DNA from: Clostridia bacterium
Lineage (GTDB): Bacteria > Bacillota > Clostridia > TANB77 > CAG-508
NCBI GenBank assembly: GCA_022790685.1
Contig: JAAVXQ010000137.1
Span: 1-17,101 of the forward strand
Reading direction: 5' to 3'
Length of the DNA stretch: 17,101 bases
Within the stretch, counting starts at the first letter, position 1; every line of letters begins with the position of its first letter. Of the stretch, positions 1 to 7,646 are shown one piece after another. Position numbers and translations under genes: made by a program. The notes beneath the pieces were generated by a model that saw only the letters and a list, made by a program, of their open reading frames with translations, was not told the DNA's origin and searched no databases.

Positions 1-3
1 ATT

Positions 4-1020
4 TTAGTATTCTACTCCATCTATAATTATTTTTCCTGCTCCCCATTTATTTTCTGGAATTTCAAGAGCATCATTTTTTCCATCTTTAAAATTCAAAGTT
101 TGACTTGAAAAAGCATACTCTCCAATAGTTGTTACACTTTTTGGTATATCAACAGTTGTTAAAGGAGCATATACATAAAAAGCATAATTTCTTATTTCTT
201 TTAGATTTTGAGGTAATTGAAGTGTTTGAAGATCGTCAAAAGAAACACCTTCAATACTTATGTCTTCAATGGTATCTGCACATATAATTGTTTTTATATT
301 TTTAATTTTAATTACCCCCATCCAGAAGAATTCTGGTGTTGCTTTTTCTGGTAAAATAAAATCATTTTTATTTAAATTAAGTTTTACAACTGTCTTTCCT
401 TCTAGTTTAGAGGGAACTGTTAAAGAATCTTTATTAAAAAATATTTCCACATCATAAGTCCCATTTTCATATGAATAATCACTAAGATCTATTCCTGTAA
501 TTACCATATTTCCTTCTTCATTCTCATGATAAATCCACTTAAGGTCTTGTACATTATCAGAATTTGCTACTTCTACAAATAATTCTCCAATTTTGCTACT
601 TTCTTTATTCTGGTCCTTATAGTATAAATTACCATTTTCAATATAATAAATGTCTCCTGATGCTAAATCTCCTTTTCCTGTTATTGTATTTTTTGTAATC
701 TCTTCTAAGTAACTATATTCTAATACATCTAATGACGTTTCTGAATTCGTATCCATTACAGTTTTTACAATTTGTTTATCTTTTAAGTAATCTATTTCCT
801 TTTGTTTATTTCCTATGTCTAATCTCTTTTCATACATTTCTGTTCGTAATTGCTCTAATATTAATCCTTGCTCTGTTTTAATTGTAGCTATATGTGCCCT
901 ATTTAAAACTCCATTTTCTCCCATTAATAATGTAATTGTTATCCCTGCTAATATTAACAAAACAATAATTGTTATAACTAGCGCCATTAGAGTAATTCCT
1001 CTTTGGTTTCTTTGTTTCAT
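4..1020 (-). CDS. Pseudopilin-leader protein with BspA-like leucine-rich repeats
   Basis: 338 residues, complete. The N-terminus has a short basic leader (KQRNQRG), then a GITLMALV cleavage/methylation-like site and about 20 hydrophobic residues, as in type IV pilin and type II secretion pseudopilins. The usual Glu at mature position 5 is Ala here, a variant I recall as common in Clostridia. Residues ~50-250 are an unrecognised region rich in Asn, Lys and Glu. Residues ~260-310 contain two LRR_5/BspA-like units (LPQNLKEIRNYAF and IPKSVTTIGEYAF). The ATG has an AAAAGGAG site upstream and its own promoter at 1059-1086. The likely location is the outer membrane face or a pilus-like fibre. A role in adhesion or surface display is inference; no pilus assembly genes lie in the window. 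The stop codon is at 4-6, so the gene is not truncated by the window edge. Confidence 0.8.
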   Translation of the reverse strand: MKQRNQRGITLMALVITIIVLLILAGITITLLMGENGVLNRAHIATIKTEQGLILEQLRTEMYEKRLDIGNKQKEIDYLKDKQIVKTVMDTNSETSLDVLEYSYLEEITKNTITGKGDLASGDIYYIENGNLYYKDQNKESSKIGELFVEVANSDNVQDLKWIYHENEEGNMVITGIDLSDYSYENGTYDVEIFFNKDSLTVPSKLEGKTVVKLNLNKNDFILPEKATPEFFWMGVIKIKNIKTIICADTIEDISIEGVSFDDLQTLQLPQNLKEIRNYAFYVYAPLTTVDIPKSVTTIGEYAFSSQTLNFKDGKNDALEIPENKWGAGKIIIDGVEY

Positions 1021-1058
1021 AATAACTTTTTCTCCTTTTACTATTATATTACCATTTA

Positions 1059-1086
1059 ATTATATTATATAATTTTTTTTAGTCAA
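1059..1086 (-). promoter_or_regulatory. Sigma-A type promoter of the pseudopilin gene
   Basis: On the minus strand TTGACT (1081-1086) is followed by 16 bases and TATAAT (1059-1064). A second TATAAT-like box lies closer to the gene near 1042-1048. It sits in the 79-base gap between the SpoIIP-fusion stop and the pseudopilin start, so the pseudopilin gene can be transcribed independently. I see no convincing terminator in this gap, so read-through from upstream is also possible. Confidence 0.55.
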
Positions 1087-1099
1087 TATCCTTATATAT

Positions 1100-3823
1100 T
1101 TATTTTATAAATTCAGAAAAATATCTTATACTATTTAAAGCATGTTCAATGTAATTGCAGTTTTCTCCAACTTCTATTAACATGGCATATTTTGACATAT
1201 CTTGATTGTATTTTTGTTCTCTAATTAGTATTGGTAAAAATAATTCTGGATATTTTTCTTCTGCCATTTTTTGTATCTCTATTGCCCATTTTAAATCATA
1301 CATCCATTCTTCATCTTCTGGATTTATTCCAATAACAAACATTAAGGGCGCTACTTCTTCTCCATTTATAAACACAGTTTCTGCTTTATGTTCTATTTCA
1401 GAATAAGCATCTCTATGAATATCAATAATTTTATTAATATTAGGATTTTCCTCTAATATTTTTGCTATTGTTTCTTTTGATTTTGCATAAGTGCCTGTTT
1501 TTGATGGATAATTATGATAGTCTCTATTATGTATTGCTTTTATTCCTTTTTGATTTAATAGGTCTGTTAATAAATCACCTACCTTCATTACATTATAATT
1601 TTCATCTAAACTTTTATAAAATTCATACATTTCATAGTTTGCTTTGGCTTTATAACTTTCTGTTCCATGTGTGTGATATAATAAAATTTCTTTACAATCT
1701 TCTATTTCTAAACTATCTAACTTTTGCTCATCTATTCGTATTTTAGATTCATTTACAATTTTTACTCCTAGCAAATAGTTTGTTTTTATTTTTTCTATTT
1801 CTATTTTCATATGCTCAAGCTCTTCTTTATAGCTATCGTCCGTTAGCAGTTTATCTAATTCCATTATTTCCTTTTGGAATAAAATAATAAATTTATTTAT
1901 TATTTTGCTATATTTCATTTCCTCTTGCTTTTCTAATTCCATAATAATGTTATGAATTACTTTCGTTTTATTTATAATGCTATCATTATTTTTCAAGTTC
2001 TTTTTATCATATTCTAATATTTTTTCATAATATTGTTCTATTACTTTAAGCTTATCTTTATCATTAGAGTCTATTTCATAATGTATAATATTTTTATAGT
2101 TTTCTAATTCATTATATCTTTCATATTTTAGTAGTTCTTCATATTTTTTTGCAAGTTTATTATTTATTTCTTTATATTCTTCTGAATAATTAGCTCTTCC
2201 ATTTCGACTTCTTAATAAATCTGCAATATCATTATATTTTTGATACCATCTGTTTTGCACTAAAGTATAAATAGAACTAATAGCAATAATTATAAGTATC
2301 ATGTTTGATATATATGAAATTCCTATTCTTTTCTCATTATTACTACAGTATTTTGCTTGTAAAATTGCTAGCAGTACAAAAGTATAAACTAATATATGTA
2401 AGTACTCCATATTCATATCAATTATTGCATGAATATGAATGATTAAAAATGAAAATAGCAAAGATAATGACTCTATTTTTTGATTTTTTTCCATTTTAGT
2501 AACATGGCTTATAGTTCCTATTATTATAATAAAATATGCTAATAGTCCTACTATTCCAAATTCTAAAATAATTTTTGCTGGATAGCTATGCAAACCTCCT
2601 GATATATACGGATATTCTTGCACTTCTATATATTTATATCTCCATCCATTTCCACCAATTCCTGCAAATGGATGTGCTTTGCTTAATTTCATAGCATCTT
2701 CTATCATTTGTAATCGTTCTTGTGATGTCTTATAATTTATGTTTATATTTTTTATTTTCTCTATTAATTTTGTTGGCAGAATTTTATATTTTAAAGGTTG
2801 TTCTTCTCCATTGATTTCCAAGGATTTTATAGTTAATTTTTTCTCTTTATATGGATATTCTGTTTTAAATTCTATTTTTACTTCTTTTGTTGTTTCTTTT
2901 GTCAATATCTTTATTTCTTTTATTCCTTCATAAGTTCCAAATTTTATATTAGTCTGAGCAGTTTCTTCATTTTTTTCATCTCTCTCTATTAAACCTATAG
3001 TGTATGTATCTTCAATATCTTTAGGAGATTTTGCTTCTAAATCAAACTTAAATATATATTCTGTATTTCCTTTTAAATTATTTATAACCTTTGCCTCATA
3101 TTTAGATTCAACATAAGATGTAAATACTTCATATTCAGTATATGTCTTTAATCCAATTAATATATAACTTATTGTTACTATCAATGCTATTACTAATAGT
3201 ATTAAATTTCTTTTAGTAACTATCTTTTCTATTTTAAAATTAGATTTTTCTATAATTAAATTAATTAAATAATTTGTGAAAACAAAAACAGCTAATGTAA
3301 TCCACATTAATATATAGTTTTGTACATTAAGTAACTTATCAAATACCATTAAAAATAAAACTGATATAATACTCTCTATTATAATGTTTTGAATAACTTC
3401 AATTCTTTGTTTTTTATCTTTTAGTAAATAAATATATAAAATTAAACTTATAGGAAGTAATACAAAAATAGCTTTGCTATAAGTTAATAAAATTCCTAAC
3501 AAAAAAATAAATGTTATTGTTTTATTAATTGCTTTTATTTCTCGTTTTGTTTGTTTTAAAAATATATTTATATTCAAGAATAAAATACTTGATATATAAG
3601 CTGCTAAAGTATTGGGATATCCAAATACTGAAATTAGTCTATTTTCTCCATTTACAAAATTTCCTTTTCCTAGTATTTCTAACATATTTGCAAAATAATT
3701 TGAACTTATTCCATCAATTCCTATAATAATTATTACTGTTGTAAGTATTAGCAATAAATTAGTAATTGTTTTAAAAAAGTTTTTATGTTCCTTTGCCATT
3801 TCTCTTGAAAGTATATACAACAT
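1100..3823 (-). CDS. O-antigen ligase-like membrane protein fused to a C-terminal SpoIIP domain (main part of a split gene)
   Basis: 907 residues. Residues ~20-230 hold about six membrane segments, followed by a beta-rich extracytoplasmic region (~235-370). The Wzy_C-type motif HPFAGIGGNGW (384-394) comes next, with a downstream His and EFGIVGLL as in O-antigen ligases and polymerases, then more membrane segments to ~525. Residues ~526-707 are a charged helical linker. Residues ~708-907 match stage II sporulation protein P: YHTHGTES (His717, His719, Glu722), the VGDLL and DYHNYPS region, DIHRD (His803) and LIEVG (Glu884), which correspond to the family's metal-binding and catalytic positions. 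SpoIIP is a peptidoglycan amidase/endopeptidase needed for engulfment. The true N-terminus lies in another frame upstream (3748-4125). The ATG at 3821-3823 has no Shine-Dalgarno site and abuts an (AT)10 tract, so this ORF is probably the downstream part of one broken gene. Function of the fusion is inference. Confidence 0.85.
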   Translation of the reverse strand: MLYILSREMAKEHKNFFKTITNLLLILTTVIIIIGIDGISSNYFANMLEILGKGNFVNGENRLISVFGYPNTLAAYISSILFLNINIFLKQTKREIKAINKTITFIFLLGILLTYSKAIFVLLPISLILYIYLLKDKKQRIEVIQNIIIESIISVLFLMVFDKLLNVQNYILMWITLAVFVFTNYLINLIIEKSNFKIEKIVTKRNLILLVIALIVTISYILIGLKTYTEYEVFTSYVESKYEAKVINNLKGNTEYIFKFDLEAKSPKDIEDTYTIGLIERDEKNEETAQTNIKFGTYEGIKEIKILTKETTKEVKIEFKTEYPYKEKKLTIKSLEINGEEQPLKYKILPTKLIEKIKNININYKTSQERLQMIEDAMKLSKAHPFAGIGGNGWRYKYIEVQEYPYISGGLHSYPAKIILEFGIVGLLAYFIIIIGTISHVTKMEKNQKIESLSLLFSFLIIHIHAIIDMNMEYLHILVYTFVLLAILQAKYCSNNEKRIGISYISNMILIIIAISSIYTLVQNRWYQKYNDIADLLRSRNGRANYSEEYKEINNKLAKKYEELLKYERYNELENYKNIIHYEIDSNDKDKLKVIEQYYEKILEYDKKNLKNNDSIINKTKVIHNIIMELEKQEEMKYSKIINKFIILFQKEIMELDKLLTDDSYKEELEHMKIEIEKIKTNYLLGVKIVNESKIRIDEQKLDSLEIEDCKEILLYHTHGTESYKAKANYEMYEFYKSLDENYNVMKVGDLLTDLLNQKGIKAIHNRDYHNYPSKTGTYAKSKETIAKILEENPNINKIIDIHRDAYSEIEHKAETVFINGEEVAPLMFVIGINPEDEEWMYDLKWAIEIQKMAEEKYPELFLPILIREQKYNQDMSKYAMLIEVGENCNYIEHALNSIRYFSEFIK

Positions 3824-4125
3824 ATATATATATATATATATTGTAAAATTACTTGCAGTGTTTCACTTAAACTTACATAGGTATTAAATATAAGTGGTAT
3901 TGTTGTAGAAATTATTAATATTAAAATTGCTATATCTAATTTATTTTGAATAATTTTTATTGGCTCTTTTTTTACAATTCTTATAATTGCATAAATAATT
4001 ATCAATAAATAACCTGCTACTTTTACATATAAATAATATTTATTTGTATCACTTATAAAAAAACTAGAAAAAGCTATTAGTATTAGTAATAGTACATTAA
4101 TTACATTATTCATTTTTACTTTCAT
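3748..4125 (-). CDS. N-terminal membrane portion of the same O-antigen ligase-SpoIIP gene, out of frame
   Basis: 125 residues as read. The first ~100 contain three clear membrane helices (about residues 8-25, 32-50 and 63-82) and the start of a fourth, which is the expected N-terminus of an O-antigen ligase-like protein. The last ~25 residues are the out-of-frame reading of the DNA that encodes the start of the 1100-3823 ORF, ending at a stop at 3748. The ATG has a good AAAAGGAGA site with suitable spacing, so this is the real start of the gene. The shift between frames corresponds to removing 2 bases (or adding 4), that is, one AT unit fewer or two more in the tract at 3822-3841. With one unit fewer the product would be 1007 residues. 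It may be a phase-off allele, a pseudogene, or a consensus error. Confidence 0.75.
   Translation of the reverse strand: MKVKMNNVINVLLLILIAFSSFFISDTNKYYLYVKVAGYLLIIIYAIIRIVKKEPIKIIQNKLDIAILILIISTTIPLIFNTYVSLSETLQVILQYIYIYICCIYFQEKWQRNIKTFLKQLLIYC
3822..3841. repeat. (AT)10 dinucleotide tract at the frame break
   Basis: Ten uninterrupted AT units inside the ligase-SpoIIP coding region. Both flanking frames encode Ile-Tyr alternation through the tract. The upstream and downstream ORFs are offset so that 9 or 12 units, but not 10 or 11, restore one frame. Short tandem repeats of this kind are known slippage sites for phase variation. Confidence 0.9.
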
Positions 4126-4186
4126 TGTTTTTTCTCCTTTTATTTATCAGACATTATTATATCATTTATCTTTTTATTGCAAAACA

Positions 4187-4231
4187 AAAAGATGAAATTG
4201 ACTTATATATTTTTAGCAATTCATCTTTTTT
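4187..4231 (-). terminator. Rho-independent terminator after valS
   Basis: Inverted repeat: the arm GATGAAATTG (4191-4200, extended by flanking A residues) pairs with CAATTCATC (4217-4225, extended by T residues), with a single bulged A and a 16-base loop. Read on the minus strand it follows the valS stop (4255) by about 24 bases and ends in TTTTTGTTTT. It separates valS from the ligase-SpoIIP gene. Confidence 0.75.
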
Positions 4232-4254
4232 TCCTTTATATCTATAAAACTTTA

Positions 4255-6933
4255 TTATTTTAGAGTTTCTAGTCTTTCTTCTACAGCTTTTAACATCTCT
4301 TTATAATTTTGTAGTTTTTCTTTTTCTTCATTTATTTTATTTTCAGGAGCTTTAGAAATAAATCCTGGATTTGAAAGCATTTTTTCTCCTCTTAGCACCT
4401 CTGCTTCTAATTTTTGCTTTTCATTTTCTAATCTCTTTCTTTCCTCTTCTAAGTCTACTAAATCCTCAAAGGGAATATATACTTCTATATCTCCTAATAA
4501 AATTGAAATTGCATTTTCTGGTATATTTTCTTTATTCTTCTGAACTGCAATTTCATTTGCAAATCCTAATTTTTCTAGAAAGCTTTTTGATTCTTCAATC
4601 TCTTTTGTATAACCTTCTGTAACAACTATTAATTTTGATTTCTTTGATGGATGAATATTCATATTAGCTCTTTTGTTTCTTATTTCTGTTATTAAATCCT
4701 TTATTTTTTCAACAAAAGCTTCTTCTTTGTCAAAAACAAATTCTTTTCTTATAACTGGCCAATTACTTACCATCAATTCTTTATCATCATATTGAATTAA
4801 TTTAGAATATATTTCAGAAGTAATAAATGGCATAAATGGATGTAATAATTTTAGCGATGTTCCAAATACATGATTTAATATATCTGATACTGCAACTTTC
4901 TCTTCATAGCTTTCACTATATAATCTTGGTTTTACAATTTCAATATACCAATCACAAAACTCATTCCATATAAAGCTATATATTTTATCCAGTGCAATAC
5001 CTAAATCATAATTTTCCATATTTATAGTTACATCACGAACAAGTTTATCTAATTTATTAAGAATCCATTTGTCCTCTATCTTTAATAAATTTGAATTATA
5101 TTCTTGTTTTTCATCATTATAAACATTTTTACAAAATTCATGTACATCTTCATCTTTTGCTAAATTCATAGTAACAAATCTAGCTGCATTCCAAATTTTA
5201 TTTGCAAAATTTGAAGCTTGATCTAATTTTTCAGGCATATATCTAATATCATTTCCCATAGTCGTACCTGATAAAACAGAAAATCTTAAAGCATCTGCAC
5301 CATGTTTTTCTATTACTTCTAATGGATCTACACCATTTCCAAGTGTTTTAGACATCTTTCTTCCTTGGCTGTCTCTTATAATTCCATGAATTAAAATATC
5401 TTTAAATGGAACCTCGTTTGTAAACTCTAATCCTTGTGTCATCATTCTTGATACCCAAAAAGTAATTATATCAAAACCTGTAACTAATACATTTGTTGGA
5501 TAATATCTTTTATAATCTTCTGATGCTTCATTTGGCCAGCCTAAAGTTGAAAATGGCCATAATGCTGAACTAAACCAAGTGTCTAAAGTATCTTCATCTT
5601 GCGTTAAATTAGAACTTCCACACTTCTCACATTTTTCAGGAGCAGTTTTAGAAACATTAACAAAGTTACATTCATTACAATAATATGCTGGTATTCTGTG
5701 TCCCCACCAAAGCTGACGTGATATACACCAATCTTGTATATTATCTAACCAATTAAAATATTGTTTTTCATATCTTTTAGGAACAAACCTTGCTTCGTCA
5801 TTTCTAACACTATCTGCAGCCCTTTTAGCTAGTTCTTTCATACTTACAAACCATTGAGTTGATATTTTAGGTTCAATTGTATTTTTACATCTTTCACATT
5901 TTGCAACATTATGAACATAATCTTCTACTTTTACTAGTGCTCCTATAGTTTCTAATTTTTGTACAATAAGTTTTCTAGCCTCTACTATGTCCATTCCTTC
6001 GTATTCTTTAACTAGATTTCCCATCTTAAAGTTTGAATCAAACACTTCAAGTATTTCTAGGTTATGTCTTAGACCTGCTTGATAATCATTCATATCATGT
6101 GCTGGTGTTATTTTAACACAACCTGTACCAAATTCCATTTCAACAAATTCATCTGCTATTATTGGAATTTCTTTATTCATTATTGGAAGTATGCAAGTTT
6201 TACCTACTAAAGCTTTGTATCTCTCATCCTCTGGATGTACAGCCACTGCTGTATCACCTAACATTGTCTCTGGTCTTGTTGTGGCAACTTCAATATAATT
6301 ATCACTTCCTGTTATTTTATATCTTATATGCCATAAATGTGACGCCTCTTCTTTATATTCAACTTCTGCATCTGAAATTGATGTATTACAACTTGTACAC
6401 CAATTTACCATTCTTTTTCCCTTATATATAAGACCTTTTTCATAAAGCTTAACAAATTGTTCTAAAACACTATCAGACATGCCTTCATCTAATGTAAATC
6501 TATTTCTATCCCAATCACAAGAACAACCCAATTTTCTTTGTTGTTTTTGGATTATTCCACCATATTCATGTGTCCAATCCCACGCTTCTTCTAAAAACTT
6601 ATCTCTTCCTAAATCTTGTTTAGTTTTTCCTTCTTTTTGCAATTTCTGTACAACTTTCATTTCAGTTGATATTGAAGCATGATCTGTTCCAGGAAGCCAT
6701 AAACAGTCACATCCTTGCATTCTTTTGAAACGAATTAGTATATCCTGAATTGTGTCATCTAATGCATGTCCCATATGAAGTTTTCCAGTTACATTTGGTG
6801 GTGGCATCATTATTGTATATGTTTTTTTATTTATATCACCACTTGGTTTAAAATATCCTTTTTTTTCCCAATTTTCATAAAGTTTTTCTTCAAAGTCTTT
6901 AGGGTTATATTTATCATTTAATTTATGTTCCAT
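4255..6933 (-). CDS. valS: Valyl-tRNA synthetase
   Basis: 892 residues; a class I aminoacyl-tRNA synthetase that charges tRNA-Val with valine in the cytoplasm and hydrolyses mischarged Thr-tRNA. Seen in order: PPPNVTGKLHMGHALDD with the HIGH-type motif HMGH at 53-56; the CP1 editing domain with TTRPETMLGD near residue 215; several CxxC pairs (about 179, 348 and 417-437) typical of zinc-binding knuckles in bacterial ValRS; the DTWFSSALWPFSTLGWP block; KMSKT at 526-530 (Thr instead of the usual Ser); an anticodon-binding helical domain; and a C-terminal coiled coil (~830-892). A longer frame reaches 6993, but the ATG at 6931-6933 is preferred because TAGGAGG lies 6 bases upstream and the protein then starts like its family. 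The SD overlaps the stop of the upstream gene, implying coupled translation in the U32-hypothetical-valS operon. Confidence 0.97.
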   Translation of the reverse strand: MEHKLNDKYNPKDFEEKLYENWEKKGYFKPSGDINKKTYTIMMPPPNVTGKLHMGHALDDTIQDILIRFKRMQGCDCLWLPGTDHASISTEMKVVQKLQKEGKTKQDLGRDKFLEEAWDWTHEYGGIIQKQQRKLGCSCDWDRNRFTLDEGMSDSVLEQFVKLYEKGLIYKGKRMVNWCTSCNTSISDAEVEYKEEASHLWHIRYKITGSDNYIEVATTRPETMLGDTAVAVHPEDERYKALVGKTCILPIMNKEIPIIADEFVEMEFGTGCVKITPAHDMNDYQAGLRHNLEILEVFDSNFKMGNLVKEYEGMDIVEARKLIVQKLETIGALVKVEDYVHNVAKCERCKNTIEPKISTQWFVSMKELAKRAADSVRNDEARFVPKRYEKQYFNWLDNIQDWCISRQLWWGHRIPAYYCNECNFVNVSKTAPEKCEKCGSSNLTQDEDTLDTWFSSALWPFSTLGWPNEASEDYKRYYPTNVLVTGFDIITFWVSRMMTQGLEFTNEVPFKDILIHGIIRDSQGRKMSKTLGNGVDPLEVIEKHGADALRFSVLSGTTMGNDIRYMPEKLDQASNFANKIWNAARFVTMNLAKDEDVHEFCKNVYNDEKQEYNSNLLKIEDKWILNKLDKLVRDVTINMENYDLGIALDKIYSFIWNEFCDWYIEIVKPRLYSESYEEKVAVSDILNHVFGTSLKLLHPFMPFITSEIYSKLIQYDDKELMVSNWPVIRKEFVFDKEEAFVEKIKDLITEIRNKRANMNIHPSKKSKLIVVTEGYTKEIEESKSFLEKLGFANEIAVQKNKENIPENAISILLGDIEVYIPFEDLVDLEEERKRLENEKQKLEAEVLRGEKMLSNPGFISKAPENKINEEKEKLQNYKEMLKAVEERLETLK

Positions 6934-6943
6934 TCTTTTCCTC

Positions 6944-7615
6944 CTATAAGTCAATCTCAAATCCATTATTGGCATCTTCTTGTTCTTCTCCACCTTTTGT
7001 AGCTTCTACTGCTTTATCTATTGCTTTTTCTTGTCCTCTTATTCCTGTAACAATTGCTTCAACCACCACAGCTTTTTGCTCTTCTGATAAATGAGCAAAA
7101 TCTTCAAATACGTTTAAACCTTTGCTTTTTGATTTTTTTAGTGGTATATATGCATTTTCTCTTACTTTCTCTTTATTTATTTGAGGAGTTTCTTCTGTAG
7201 CTTCTACAACTCTTCTGGCAGTTCTTTTGGCAGCGCTTGTTACTTGTTTAGATTGTGCCCCATTTAACAGCTTTAAAAAATCAGCAGTTTTTTGTATATA
7301 TTCTTTCCATTCCTCTTTTGTCATTGGTATTGGATAACCACATGCTCTAAGTATAGCTATAAAAGTTTCTCTATCTATTGTTTTTTCACGTGGACCTTTT
7401 TCTCCATGATTAAATCCTTTTCTATCCTCCACTTGCTCTGCTTCTTGTTCTTTTGCATCTATTTTTTCTGATTTTTCTTCTATTTTATATAAATCACTGT
7501 CTGTTTCTTTCTCCCTATATTCCTCATTTGCTCTTTTTATTCCTAACCTTTGATTTGTACTATCACTTATTTGCCTTAGCCTCGCTACTAAACCTCTTTT
7601 TCCTAAATAATCCAT
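6944..7615 (-). CDS. Uncharacterised charged protein between the U32 gene and valS
   Basis: 223 residues, not recognised. It has no signal peptide or membrane segment, so it is probably cytoplasmic. The N-terminal ~25 residues are basic (KRGLVARLRQIS, QRLGIKR). A Glu/Lys-rich, probably disordered or helical stretch follows (~28-75), then a compact-looking segment ETFIAILRACGYPIPMTKEE (~83-102) and a helix-rich half containing AAKRTARRVVEAT and HLSEEQKAVVVEAIV, ending in an acidic tail. The ATG has an AAAGGAG site upstream. The stop TAG is embedded in the valS Shine-Dalgarno site, and the gap to the U32 gene is 31 bases, so it is the middle gene of a three-gene operon. Location with a tRNA-modifying protein and a tRNA synthetase hints at translation-linked work, but that is weak inference. 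Confidence 0.8.
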   Translation of the reverse strand: MDYLGKRGLVARLRQISDSTNQRLGIKRANEEYREKETDSDLYKIEEKSEKIDAKEQEAEQVEDRKGFNHGEKGPREKTIDRETFIAILRACGYPIPMTKEEWKEYIQKTADFLKLLNGAQSKQVTSAAKRTARRVVEATEETPQINKEKVRENAYIPLKKSKSKGLNVFEDFAHLSEEQKAVVVEAIVTGIRGQEKAIDKAVEATKGGEEQEDANNGFEIDL

Positions 7616-7646
7616 TAATTTTCTCCTTTACCTTCTTATTTAGAAT

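Noticed and set aside
260..1072. Plus-strand open frames at 260-457 and 815-1072
   Set aside because: They lie antisense within the pseudopilin gene, have no SD or family match, and have the Phe/Ser/Ile-rich composition expected of the complement of an A-rich gene.
6934..6993. A 20-residue N-terminal extension of valS
   Set aside because: It overlaps the upstream gene and precedes a perfect SD plus ATG; the extension does not resemble ValRS.
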